NCBI GenBank assembly: GCA_025201805.1
Contig: MU619300.1
Span: 1 to 48,131, forward strand
Reading direction: 5' to 3'
Source: Parasitella parasitica
Taxonomy: Eukaryota; Mucoromycota; Mucoromycetes; Mucorales; Mucoraceae
Length of the DNA: 48,131 nt
Both the position numbers and the translations under genes were made by a program. Shown in pieces: positions 1 to 10,790 of this stretch (position 1 is the stretch's first letter; each line of letters begins with the position of its first letter). The notes under the pieces are model-generated. The model saw only the letters and a program-made list of their open reading frames with translations. It was not told the origin of the DNA and did no database searches.

Positions 1-23
1 AAAATTAAAACTCTCTAAACAAA

Positions 24-650
24 GTGAATAATGTCGAAATTCGGGCGAAAAAGCTTGAATCTTTCGAAATTGGACATGGTCTAACCAGCAAAGGCGACTT
101 TTTAAGCTGTACACTCTGTTTTATTAAATACAAATATGTTGACACTTTTTATTACTACAAACACAGAGTGCCTGCTATTAGAATCTGCTCAAGCTGTGGT
201 CAAGAAGGCCATTCGCGTTCTACAAGCAGGCTTTGCCTCAATAACACCTGTGCTAATACTAACACTTGCGGGAGCTGTGGTGTTATAGGCCATCATCGAT
301 CTTCTTATCGTCATTGCGCTAACAACATTGCTAACCGTATGACACAATTTGTTTTCACTTTACAATCATACTCGAACTCTTTGTATCAACTGGGATCTCA
401 ACCTGAAACTATGAAAGTAGATCAGCAAACAGAAACAATCAGCGTTAATGATGCAACAACCAGCAGACGTATTTGTTCAAGCTGTGGACAAGAAAGCCAT
501 TTGCGATCCACCAGTAGATTGGGTGCCAAATTAATACACAACAATACTCATAACATGGCTAGAAGAAGTACACCCTCTTTCACCAAACGCCATGATCTTG
601 GTGGAAAGAACAGCATCTGTCGCCATTGTCAAGCGCGCATGTGGACATAG
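24..650 (+). CDS. Zinc-knuckle protein fragment, probably Helitron-associated
   Basis: A 208-residue open frame carries three copies of a short Cys/His module. The first and third begin CSSCGQE and continue xHxRSTSR; the middle one is CGSCGVIGHHRSS. Spacing is C-x2-C-x4-H-x(n)-C, as in CCHC-like zinc knuckles of transposon proteins; the third module lacks its last Cys. About 90 bases downstream in the same direction lies a PIF1/Helitron helicase C-terminal motif, so this is probably the knuckle region of a decayed Helitron protein rather than a host gene. The left window edge may cut off more of it, and the first ATG may not be the true start. Function (nucleic-acid binding) is inferred from the module only. 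Confidence 0.55.
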   Translation: MNNVEIRAKKLESFEIGHGLTSKGDFLSCTLCFIKYKYVDTFYYYKHRVPAIRICSSCGQEGHSRSTSRLCLNNTCANTNTCGSCGVIGHHRSSYRHCANNIANRMTQFVFTLQSYSNSLYQLGSQPETMKVDQQTETISVNDATTSRRICSSCGQESHLRSTSRLGAKLIHNNTHNMARRSTPSFTKRHDLGGKNSICRHCQARMWT

Positions 651-738
651 AGAAAAATGGAGGCACCAGTGCAAACCCCGATTTCTCTTTGTACTGTCCT
701 GAGTTGATTGCTAATTTTCTGTTAGACCGGTATTCACC

Positions 739-924
739 ATGACCATCAAGGCTCAACACTCGACTTTCTTGGTCTTTTTCTCACATGGCCAGTTATATGC
801 TGCCTTCTCGCGCATTAAGCAGCTATCTTCAATCAAAATTCTTCTGCATAGAAATACCTCAACTACCAAAAACTATACTGGATCATACACCGATAATATT
901 GTATTCCATGAAGTATTTAAATAA
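739..924 (+). pseudogene. Helitron/PIF1-type helicase C-terminal remnant
   Basis: The translation contains MTIKAQHSTF, matching the helicase segment usually read as MTINKSQGQT, then FSHGQLYAAFSRIK, the hallmark SHGQLYVALSRV motif of PIF1-like and Helitron Rep-helicases, then a short tail NIVFHEVF typical of the extreme C-terminus. Only about 60 residues survive, and the upstream helicase motifs are absent or scrambled. It sits downstream of the zinc-knuckle frame and about 190 bases upstream of a candidate Helitron 3' terminus, so the three pieces together look like the 3' end of one old Helitron. Confidence 0.7.
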
Positions 925-1065
925 CTCTACTGATTTTTACGTTTTTTTCCTATTGTGCGTTACTACATCTATATTTTTATTTCTGTCTAACAATATATTT
1001 TAAGTTATAGATAAACAACAATAAAAGAGCATTGACTATCTGATTAGCACTTATCAAAAGATTGA

Positions 1066-1117
1066 GCTCCCGGAGGGCGACGATGGCCGTCGTGAGCGAA
1101 GCGAGCAGGTCAGCTAG
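1066..1117 (+). mobile_element. Candidate Helitron 3' terminus (hairpin plus CTAG)
   Basis: A GC-rich stretch in AT-rich surroundings. CGACG (1078-1082) pairs with CGTCG (1088-1092) across a 5-base loop, flanked by GCTC (1066-1069) that can pair with GAGC (1094-1097). It ends in CTAG at 1114-1117 followed by T. Helitrons characteristically end in a GC-rich hairpin a short distance before CTRR and insert before a T. The upstream helicase remnant supports the reading. The 5' end would lie outside the window. Confidence 0.55.
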
Positions 1118-1122
1118 TTCAG

Positions 1123-2240
1123 ATGAAAACTTCCAAGCCCAAAGAAAATACTCAAATTAAAATTAGTAACAAGTACTCTCAATGTGCTGTATCGAGCTCA
1201 GGGAATGCCAGCCTTGTTCTTAATTCACTAGCGTCAAACAAGAATTCAGGTAAATGGCAAATCTGAGACACTGGTGTGAGACCTTGCCACGTTATTGATA
1301 TAACATTGACAACTAAAAGTCTTCTAAAACACCCGGAAGTATAAGACATTGTAACCAAGGTAGTCGCAGGTGTTGAGGGCGATGCCTACATTATCGGAGA
1401 TTCTGAATGGGCGGACGGCACACAATCTGACGTACTATACGCTCCCAAGGATGAATCGCTTGGGCATGCCCCTATTATCGTTGAAGTACAGCATTCAGTG
1501 AACTTTGCCTTTATCAAGCGATCAATCAGGTATTGTAGCTTGGCTTATCAGAAGTTCAAAACATCACCTGTGTTGGTCGTTTTCTGTATCAATGCAACAA
1601 GTGGCATCCCAATCAAGCTCATTAGTTCCAGTGGATGACATGACAAGATTGAAAAAGAAAAAAAGAGATGCAAGCAACCACAAAGATGGATGACTGACCA
1701 CAAAAACTGCATTAATTCCAAAGCTGAATTGCTCGAACATGGCTTGTATTTATTTTAGGTTGAATCTTATTCTACAAAAATACTTGATAACGCTACGATT
1801 CCTTGTTTATAATGCAGGAGAAATATGGACAAGGCAACAAGCTCATCCAACTTTTCATCCTCTTGGATACATTTTCCGATTTTTTGATTCGGTATTAATG
1901 GGCATTTGCGCTCCCACAAGGTGTTCGGTAAATAATACAGGGATAAATAAATTCAAAATCGATGGTGGGAACTGACTACATTGTTGGTAAAGCTGAACAC
2001 GACATTTAATAATGTTTGCCATGATTTGTTGATCAGCATGCGTATAATTTGCATAATAATTGAAGGGAGTGGAAACGACATATTGGACTGGGATTCGTAC
2101 GTCACAACAAGTCTATCATCATTGATCCGAGCAGAAGCGAAAGTGTACGAATCTTTATGGACGTTTAATAAAAACCTCGCAACAATATCGATTATTTCTT
2201 GATGCTCTGACCAGATTTAAACGTGAACGTAAACGAATCC
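1123..2240 (+). pseudogene. Decayed PD-(D/E)XK-like gene of a Mucorales dispersed family
   Basis: Reading from the ATG at 1123, one frame runs to about 1636 with two internal stops (near 1264 and 1339), then a further stop and apparent frame changes up to about 2230. The best-preserved part reads GDSEWADGTQSDVLYAP, then IIVEVQHSVNFAFIKR and SPVLVVFCINATS. The D...E-V-Q arrangement resembles the D...(E/Q)-x-K/Q active-site pattern of PD-(D/E)XK nucleases. I recall many similar proteins in Mucorales, where they form a dispersed family of unknown function; this is recollection, not a search. A later frame ending LIRAEAKVYESLWTFNK is probably its C-terminal part. The copy is clearly dead and begins six bases after the candidate Helitron terminus. 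Confidence 0.5.
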
Positions 2241-2265
2241 ATTTCAATAAGTCGGGAGGGGGGGG
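2240..2265 (+). repeat. Poly-G tract
   Basis: A GGGAGGGGGGGGGG run at about 2255-2270 separates the broken PD-(D/E)XK-like gene from the transposase remnant. It is simple low-complexity sequence with no other feature seen. Confidence 0.5.
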
Positions 2266-2426
2266 GGGGTTTCTTAAAGAAACAGACGCCCTGATTTCTG
2301 TAGAAAGAAGGCTTCTTCAGAGTGCTTGCCCATTACGACACTTGTCCAAACATTTATAAGAATGCTTACCAATTCCTTTAAAATCACTTCATTTCAAGCT
2401 ACTAAAAGCTTCACTGATCTGTGTCA

Positions 2427-3129
2427 TCAACGGCTATTTCTCGTGAAATCCATGTCTGTTTTTTCCCTTTCACGAACCCAATCCAAGCGCTCTTGAATCT
2501 TATCTTCGCTATTGCGGTCTATGGGCAGAAGCCGAGCTTTTTTGAGAGACAGATTGCAATGTTGCTTTACAAAATCGAACAAGATAGTTTTGGGTACTTT
2601 TAATTCTGTAAAGATTTGTTTCAACTTCTTCATTACTTCGTCTAGGACGACGGAAGGATTGTCATCAATGCACTCAAAGGATAGCGTTTTTGTGTTCCTC
2701 ATGGAGAATACGAGGACGACCAGTCTTTCTCCGTTTTTTAAAGATGATGTCGTACTGTTTAGCCCATTTCTGTGCTATGCAAACGTGAATCCCATGTTGT
2801 TTTGCAGCAGCGGCCGCACTCAGACACTTCTCAAACAACAATTTAAAGAACCTCACTTTGTCCTGATCACAGTAGCGTGTATAATTTCGCTTTACTGATG
2901 TTTCCCTCACAATAACGTCGCTACAAGGCTTTACCACTTCCTTTTCCTCCTGCATTGTCTCTATTTCTTTCTCGCCTTTTAGAGCCAATTGAGCTAAATA
3001 TTGTGTATGAGAGCTCAACGTTTCAAAACGAAACTGCTCCTCATCAACAATATAATCCATTGGTTCAGGTTGACCATATTCGTCGACAACCGAGCCTTTC
3101 CCATTTTCAAACATGAATTGAGTGTTCAT
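2427..3129 (-). pseudogene. Truncated, frameshifted mariner/Tc1-like transposase
   Basis: The probable start is the ATG at 3129-3127 (MNTQFMFENG). After an acidic leader come a helix-turn-helix region (KVRFFKLLFEKCLSAAAAAK, then AQKWAKQY), an AT-hook-like GRPRIL, and a second helical domain (IDDNPSVVLDEVMKKL to LSLKKARLLPIDRNSE). Reading stops soon after EKTDMDF, where a DDE catalytic core would be expected. Near 2680 a single extra base breaks NAIL|ECIDD into two frames; dropping one T of CTTTGAG rejoins them. So DNA-binding domains remain without a catalytic domain. A second relic of the same family lies at 19737-20055. It is non-functional as an autonomous transposase. Confidence 0.75.
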
Positions 3130-3237
3130 AATCTGTAATTTCTGATTCAATTGTGAAAAAGAAATAAAACAAAGACGAGCATTTGGTATGCTCTCAAATA
3201 TCCTAAGATTCAGCCAGGACGAATTTACATTTCGCAC

Positions 3238-3933
3238 GACATTCTCCCGTCAGGGATTTTCCATCAGGGCGAATTTACTTTCCGGAAATAGTATACCATT
3301 CCCTCGAATAATTGCAGATGCTAGTAACCAAGCTACCCAGTCATCATTTAAAGGGTTTGCACGCTATTCTACCAGACGTTTTGATGACTGCCTTGCAGGC
3401 CAACCTATTTAATATAGATGATTGCGAAGAGAATTAAAATTTTATTTGATCTAATTACTGTGCCCTATTTCCCTCGATAGGTCTTTTACAAATTTATCCC
3501 CTTTTTACCCATTCCATTGAATAAGCCCAAGTATCCCGCTGAGTATCCTTGAATATCTCATTGAGTAGCCTTAGAATCCACTGAGTATGCACTGAGCATC
3601 TACTGAGCATCCCTGAGTATCCCAACAACCCAAGAAAAGAAAAAAGTTGTCTGAGATTGAGGCCGACTAATCGATTCCATTTACAAACAGATCATCAGAA
3701 ATAGCTGCGTGTGAGAGTTATTTCAATGACTTTCATCAATGCACAGGCGTGCTTATGATAAAAGTACTAGTGCTATTGTCTCTCGATATTTGATTATTCA
3801 TATCTTGATAATGGTCCCTAAAACATAAGAAACTTGAGAAACACAGATTTGCACAAGATTTCTGGCCTGAAAAGTATATTTCAAGCTAATACTGTAATTA
3901 TGTAAAATAGGCTTTTCTAGAATAAAAACGATA
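3238..3933. other. Gene-free stretch, edge of transposon relic
   Basis: No credible gene. Near 3225-3290 the reverse strand carries two related stretches beginning GTAAATTCGCCCTG and GTAAATTCGTCCTG, possibly part of the transposon's non-coding end. The rest is AT-rich, with one degenerate tandem repeat listed separately. Confidence 0.4.
3536..3622 (+). repeat. Degenerate tandem repeat of CTGAGTATCC
   Basis: About eight imperfect units of 10-12 bases follow one another: CTGAGTATCC, TTGAATATCT, TTGAGTAGCC, TAGAATCCA, CTGAGTATGCA, CTGAGCATCTA, CTGAGCATCC, CTGAGTATCC. Unit length varies, so it is not coding. It lies in the gene-free stretch beside the transposase relic. Confidence 0.7.
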
Positions 3934-5040
3934 TTATATGCTAGTTTTTATGATTGTAATAATAGTATATCTACAGTGGTATTTAACGAAATCCTTGCCT
4001 AAACCAAGATCCACAACAAGCTTGTCTTCGTGGTTCTTGTGATGTGGATGAATTTTAAAACTGAATTCGTACTCTGGGGTATTTCTCAACATATCAAGCA
4101 CAGCCATGTGTTTTGTCAAGTAGGTAGCAATATTACAGCTTAGACGATCCATCTTGATCTCAACCTTTTTAATTTTTTCAAATTTTTTTAACGAGTACTC
4201 AAGACAATGAGGATAATCTCCAAAGTTTTCAGCTTTAAAAAGATCCAGCGATGTTAGTTTTCTATATTCATCGTTTCCTGTAAACCGCTTTTCAATACTG
4301 TAGTCATCGTCATTGGCTGCAAAACATTTAAAATTCAAGGTGCTGAAGTTTAGCTGTGTGTCCAGCAAATTATTTAAATCGGTTAAACTGTAATCCACAA
4401 ATAGTGGTTGTTTTCAGCTTTTTGAATTTACCAAAATGGTCAATAAGATTGGTATTAGGGTTTTCATCACTGGTATCTGATTCATCGCAGGGATAAGTAA
4501 AATCCACATATATTTTTTCCAAAAAGTCAGTGAGATTGAGCACAAGCCTGTTGTAGAGAGGAGAAACCCCATCAGGAATTGGAACATATTTCAACTTGTC
4601 AAACTTGGCGTCAGAGCTTTCAACTATTTCGATCAGCACCTTGTAAAAGTCTTCATTTTCAAAGAATCCCTCAACCGTAGTCAAATTAGGGGTGAAAGCT
4701 AGACCCATTACCATATTATACAGCTCTAAATTGAAACCATTTACGAGATTCTCGTTGTTGCAAATGCGTAATTGCTTGAAGCATCTAACATATGGACGAT
4801 CTTTGAAGGCATCTTTGAACTTGTGAAAGTTTGCAGTTGACATCAAAGAAGCCTTTCCAAGAAGATCTGATTCGAGTATACAGTTCCATAGTTGACAAAC
4901 TTGTCTGCATTCGCTTAATGTTTTAATATTCGGGTTATTATGGTCATCATGGCTGAGATTTTGGAATATAGCAATCCAAATCTCTATTGGTAATTTGCAG
5001 AGTATTTCGTTTTTTTTAGAGCTGATAGTTCCATTGAGCT
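3934..5040 (-). pseudogene. F-box-like protein gene with a frameshift
   Basis: The reverse strand is open from about 5044 and reads LCKLPIEIWIAIFQNLS, then LSECRQVCQLWNCIL, the typical opening of a fungal F-box domain (substrate receptors of SCF ubiquitin ligases). About 300 residues with leucine-rich character follow. No ATG exists in this frame before 4843; a TTTCAG acceptor at about 5041 suggests a short upstream exon, perhaps within 5042-5130. Near 4380-4395 the frame breaks: the first part ends after FKKLKTTTI and the continuation reads LFVDYSLTDLNNLL in another frame. I found no intron that fits, so it is a real one-base indel or a sequence error. Both halves look otherwise intact. Confidence 0.55.
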
Positions 5041-5044
5041 GAAA

Positions 5045-6151
5045 TCAGGGTATAACATAAAAAAAAAAAGGATGCATAAAAAGATATTCATTTATATGTT
5101 AACTGCTTGACTGATCATGAGATTTGTATTCACAACATATAGTGCTCGAACGTATATATCAGAATATACAAAGGCTACAAGCAATACAATTTACTGAACC
5201 ATCATATAATGAGCTTGCTGAATGTGTGCATGTGCATTGGATCCCCCAATCAGTGCAAATAAGTATACCGTCTTAGTTCTCGAGTGTACAGTTCAAGGGC
5301 ACCGAAACGAGTTTTGTTATTTACCTAAACTAGATAAACATGGGAGACTCTACAAAGATTTAGAACGATGGTTTTTCATAATGGCTGGGTGTCATACGAT
5401 ACAGTCCCATGTCAAGTGATGTACAAGCAAAGCTGTGTGTTTACACCAAGCATATAAATAAATTGCAGAAACATTTATACATTGCATTTGTAATGGTTTG
5501 GATGCGTAAAGATGTTTGGACAATGAGAAATATTTGCTTGAGTGCTTATTGTTACAGCATTGTAATTCTTTCAAATGGGCATTGTCCATATCTGTATTTA
5601 GTCAAGTGAGCTTTTCGTTCCAGGCAGTCAGCCAAGCTTCGATTAAAAGGGGGGGGAGGGACCAACACTTGCATGGAAATTATTAATTAAGGATAAGAAA
5701 TATTGTTTTCTTGAATGTAACACTGTTCGATTTATTGAGTATAAACTGCTAACAAAGTACAAAGCGACAAAAGGGATCGAGTCAAAGCACCAGGCCTTGT
5801 GTGCTTTGTTTCATTTATCCTTCTCAATGCAATATTTTCCATCACCATGAGGTCATTTTAAAAGACTGATAGTATCGAGCGAAAGACCTTCATTTGTGCT
5901 GTTGCCATCTTCAGTGACATGGAATAGCGCATTACTATTTACTGCTGCTTGGTGAAACCCCGTCATGAGAACACGCTTTACAAACCATTTTAAGACATGC
6001 ATGTTACGCAAAGACCAAAAAAAAAAATCTTAATAAATTCACCTCGTTCGATAACCTCTTATCTTTTCCTTTTCTCCACACATTTTGTGCTCACAAAATA
6101 ATCTTTGGCTGACAGTGGATCATTTTCATGTTTGCTTGCTAGAACATACCA
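5045..6151. other. Intergenic region, nothing recognised
   Basis: About 1.1 kb between the F-box-like gene and the flippase. It contains only short chance frames on both strands, a G-rich tract near 5650, and an A tract near 6018 about 130 bases upstream of the flippase ATG. It probably includes promoter and 5' leader of the flippase gene. Confidence 0.5.
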
Positions 6152-6825
6152 ATGCAAAGAATTTCAAGGGCAATGAATTGGCTCCACAGAGCAAAGAAAG
6201 GTGATTTGACTGATGACGGCAATGCATCACCAAACCAACGGGATCAAATCTACGAGGAGATACAGCAGAAATCACAAGCATCGTTCAAGAGCCCTAGTCT
6301 GCATTCATCGCAGTATGGAGATCATGAGCACGACCCGCAGCGCAGACCTTCAATCCAGCGAACACAGACAACTGTCAAACTACGAAAGATCAGCAGTAAT
6401 GATGGACGCAGAGTGTTTGTCAACCTCCCTCTGCCTCGTTATGAATTAACAAGTAAAGGCAGACCAAAGACCACATATGCCACCAACAAAATCAGAACAT
6501 CCAAGTATACGATCGTATCCTTTATCCCAAAGAACTTTTTTGAGCAGTTTCGCAGGCCAGCCAACATGTATTTCTTGGCCATGGCTATCATTCAGATGCT
6601 GCCCATATTTGGTGTCAAATCGCCTGCTTTGACTCTTTTGCCCATCTGTACTGTGGTATTCATCACTGCACTCAAAGATGCCATTGAAGACTTTCAAAGA
6701 CACAAAGTGGACGAGCAATACAATCAAAACATCACTCACACTCTGAACGGCTATCAGAATGTAAACTACCCCGAACCGAAAAGCAGCCATAGTGGGCTAT
6801 TTTCTTCATGCTTCAGAGCATCAGA

Positions 6826-6863
<38 letters not shown>

Positions 6864-9800
6864 TATCAAATCAACCTAACGGAAAGAACCACGTTGAATA
6901 CCATGAAGACACATCTGAATCAACACAGGCGCCAGTGACATCTAAAGCCGATGTGTTTGCCAAATCATTGTCCAAAGATGTGCGAGTGGGCGATTTCATT
7001 CTATTGCGAAACGGAGACAGTCTACCAGCAGATGCCGTCTTGCTCTCCACGTCTGACAAAGAAGGCGTTTGCTTTGTAGAAACCAAAGACCTGGATGGCG
7101 AGACAAATTTAAAGCCTCGTACAAGCATTCCTCAATTGAAGCACATCCAGTCTGGTGCCGATTGTCTGAATCAGTGCCATTTTTATTTGGAAGCCGGCTC
7201 CCCCTCGCCAGATCTATACAAGTTTGAAGGAACTTTGGTCACATTAGAGAAAGCTCAAGGCTCGTCAGAGAAATGGGTCAAAAAGAGCAAGACGCCCATC
7301 GAAATTGACAATATTCTGCTTCGTGGCCATGTAGTGCGAAACACAAAGTGGGCTATAGCCCTCGTCTTGTTTACAGGCACAGACACAAAGATCATGCTGA
7401 ATTCTGGAGAAACACCAAGCAAGCAAAGTCGAGTTGACAAAGACATGAACAAAGAGGTAGCAGGGCATATATTGCAACAACGACTGTTTGCTACTGACTA
7501 AACATGACCCTAGATCTTTGTAGCGTTTGCTGTGCTGTTCTTACTTTGCTTGGTCTGTGCCATTATGGGCGGTGTCATGCGTTATCGTGCCATGTCTAGC
7601 GACGCAGCAGAACTATTTACAGCACAAACAGGCTCACCTGCCTATGTTGGCTTTGTCAATTTCTGGTCCAGTCTTATCATTTTCCAGAATATCATACCAA
7701 TCTCACTCTACGTGTCTATTGAATTTGTAAAAACTTTCCAGGTAATACCTATAATGGCTTGTTCTGTTGGCATGCTCATGCATTTTATCTAGGCATTTTT
7801 TATATGGAACGACTTGGACATGTGGGATGAAGACTCAAAAAAGTCCTGCGTTCCGAAAACTGTAAGTATCTCTAGAGCAGGAGCATATGGTATATTGAAT
7901 TGAACGCTGATTTGCATATCTCAAGTGGACTTTGTCCGATGACCTTGGTCAAGTAGAGTACATCTTTTCCGACAAGACCGGCACGCTTACTCGGAACATT
8001 ATGGAGTTCAGAGAATGCACCATTGGAGGCATCCGCTACGGCGATAACGGGTTCTCCCCCGAATCAGAAGGTGCTCGCGGTGCTCGTCTTCGCAAGGAGA
8101 AAGAGAACGCTCAATACAGACCCAGCGATGAAGAAAGCTCCTCTCGTCCTGTAGACCAGACTGCGCAAAGAAGTGGAGCTCCATCATCCGCACCAGAGAT
8201 GGTGGACGTCGAGGAGGATCCTTTTAATAACAGCAATGAAAAGGAGGCCGACGAAAGCAATAAGCAAAAGCGACAGGAAATCATCAAAGACTACGAGTCG
8301 GCGTTAAAGGAGGTTTTCGAGCCCATTTACTCATCGCTCAACCCTGATAAGCTTTCGTTTGCTGATCCGCAGATATTCAAAGATATCGAATCATCAGATA
8401 TGCGCAAAGATGCCCATAGCGACGATCAGTCTACTCGGATTAAAGAGTTTTTCATGCTGCTGGCACTATGTCACACCGTTGTGATTGAAAAGTTTGGAAA
8501 AGACGGCAAGGTCATCGAAGACGAGGAAGACGAGGATCAAGACGAAGAAGCTGGTAAAGAGCAGCCCAAGATTGATGAGCGCAGCATCGCCAGTGCCAAA
8601 GACAAGAAGAAGGGAAGATATCGATACAAGCAAGAAATTGAGCAAGTTGAACATGTGGATTCAAGCGAGCCGTCTGTAGATCTTCAAAAGAAGGCTGAAA
8701 GACGAGGGTTAGGATTCAAGGTGAGAGTAGGCGGTACCAAATTGCTACAGGTGCCTGGGCTGCGACATCTGAAGAAAAACAAAGACGCCAAAGACGGTCT
8801 CACGCGTTCTCGCAGTCGAGGTGAAGAATTCAGCTCTCTTACGCAAGACAACCAACATTTGGACCGCGTAGACGATACTATCATGACGCTAATCGATTAC
8901 AAGGCGGAATCCCCTGACGAAGCAGCACTCGTTAACGCAGCGAAAAATTCTGGCTTTGCATTTATCAGGCGGAAAGGACCAGTGCTCACTGTGGATATCC
9001 TCGGAACGGAGTATGACTTTCAGCTACTCGACACTCTTGAATTTAATTCTGACAGGAAGCGTATGAGCGTTATTCTACGCCGGCCAGCTCCATGGAATGA
9101 TATCATCCTGTACTGCAAGGGCGCTGACAATGTCATTGGAGACCGTTTAGATAAAGATCAGCAAAAGGAGGATATCGTAGAAAAGACATTTGATGATATT
9201 GACATCTTTTCGGAAAACGGTCTGCGGACGTTGCTACTGTCTTTTCGTATTGTGGACGAGAACGAGTATAATGAATGGAAGAAGGAGATGGACGAAGCCA
9301 GTACGGCGACTGAGAAACGCTCGGAAAAAATCGCAGACGTACAGGCAAAGATGGAAGTTAATCTCCAACTGCTGGGCGCTACGGGTATTGAAGATAAGCT
9401 ACAGGATGGCGTTCCACAATGCATCGAAGATCTTCGTAAAGCCGGTATCAAAGTGTGGGTTCTTACAGGCGATAAATTGGAGACAGCCATCAATATCGGA
9501 TATGCAAGCAACCTGTTGGATGGTGACATGAGGCTGTGGAAAGTGCGTGGCGAGGACGACACTGACAAAGTGACGCAAAGTTTGGTGGACACTAGCAACC
9601 AAATCGACCAAATTGAAGCGGACTATGAAAAGGAAGGAAACTTTGATGTTCCAATGAAGGAGAATGCGCTTGTTATTGAAGGCTCTGCTCTTGTGCATGT
9701 ATTCGAGTCGCCAGAGGCAAAAGAACAGTTGCTGGGTATTGCTATCCGCTGTAAAAGCGTCGTCTGCTGCCGTGTCAGTCCTCTTCAAAAGGCCCTGGTC

Positions 9801-10790
9801 GTCCAGCTTGTACGTAAATACCATAATGTCGTGACACTTGCTGTGGGCGATGGAGCCAACGATGTCAGCATGATCCAAGTCGCCAATGTTGGTGTTGGTA
9901 TCGCTGGTCAAGAAGGAGTACAGGCTTCAATGGCTGCCGACTATGCTATTTCGCAGTTTCGTTTTCTCCACAAGCTGCTACTCGTACAAGGCCACTGGAG
10001 TTACTCTCGTGTGTCTGAGATGATTTTGACCTTCTTTTTCAAGAACGTGTTTTGGGTGTTTCCGTCTTTATGGTACCAGATATACAGTGCTTGGTCTGGT
10101 AACATCTTTTACGATTACTCTTTTCTTCAATTGTACAACATTATCTTTACTGTTGCGCCAGTTGTCATTATTGGTGCTACGGATCAAGATCTCACCTCGC
10201 CGTATTTGAAGCATTTACCTGGTGTTTACAGTGTTCGAGGAAAGCTCTACACTAAATTTAAATTCTGGCTCTATTTTTTCGATGGCATATGGCAGTCTGT
10301 CGTTGTCTTTTACGCATTTTATTTCCTTTGGATAGGTGGAAACCCTAACGCTAATGGTCGATCTGAATCCATGCTGCAATTGTCCACCTCTGTTGCAGTC
10401 ACTGCTATTGTTTTGGCCAACATTATGCCTGGCTTTAATACGTATTACTGGACTTGGTGGCAGTTTACGTTTATTGGCATTGAAATCTTGCTTACATTTC
10501 TGTGGGTAGTTATATATGGTGCATTCCCTTCTGTTTCTCTGTACGGTATGGCTCAAATGGTGTTTGGTTCATGGTCGTTTTGGATGACCTTCTTTTTGGC
10601 CATCGTAGTCGCCTTCTTGCCTCGGTATTTAATTACATTCATCTGTGAATGGTGGTTTCCTAACGTAGTGGCAAGAGGAAGACACCTTGAGTTGTACGAA
10701 AAAAAGGTTAAAAGAAAACAAGAAACGGAGGAATCTTCATCTTCGTTTTGTGGACATTGCTTTGGCCATAAAAACATAAGAAATGTATAA
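6152..10790 (+). CDS. DNF1: P4-type ATPase phospholipid flippase, Dnf-like
   Basis: Exons 6152-7456, 7514-7741, 7793-7861 and 7926-10790 join in frame to a 1488-residue protein; the three introns are 57, 51 and 64 bp. P4-ATPases move phospholipids from the outer or lumenal to the cytosolic leaflet of plasma, Golgi or endosomal membranes, usually with a Cdc50 partner. Visible in order: TM1-2 after the N-terminal FFEQFRRPANMYF; actuator motif DGETNLKPR; the P4-specific PISL in TM4; the phosphorylation motif DKTGT (Asp about 550); nucleotide-site KGADNV; TGDKLETAINIGY; GDGANDV; then six C-terminal membrane segments. Length and the N-terminal layout suit the Dnf1/Dnf2 branch rather than Drs2 or Neo1. 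A run of 11 CAG-encoded glutamines lies at 6830-6862 in the actuator domain, and a long charged insert follows DKTGT. All key catalytic motifs are intact. Confidence 0.93.
6830..6862 (+). repeat. CAG trinucleotide run encoding polyglutamine
   Basis: Eleven uninterrupted CAG codons inside exon 1 of the flippase gene, followed by CTA. It lies in the poorly conserved insert before the actuator core (FILLRNGDSLPAD), so length variation is probably tolerated. Confidence 0.95.

Noticed and set aside
1505-1693. Small plus-strand frame in the D...E-V-Q pseudogene region
   Set aside because: It is in the wrong frame relative to the recognisable VEVQ sequence.
4370-4440. Intron to explain the frame break in the F-box-like gene
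   Set aside because: A 44-base GTAAAT...TTACAG candidate exists, but joining it gives an immediate stop in the required phase.
9158-9598. Long reverse-strand frame inside the flippase gene
   Set aside because: It lies wholly within a strongly conserved P4-ATPase exon; its composition follows from the opposite strand and no family is visible.
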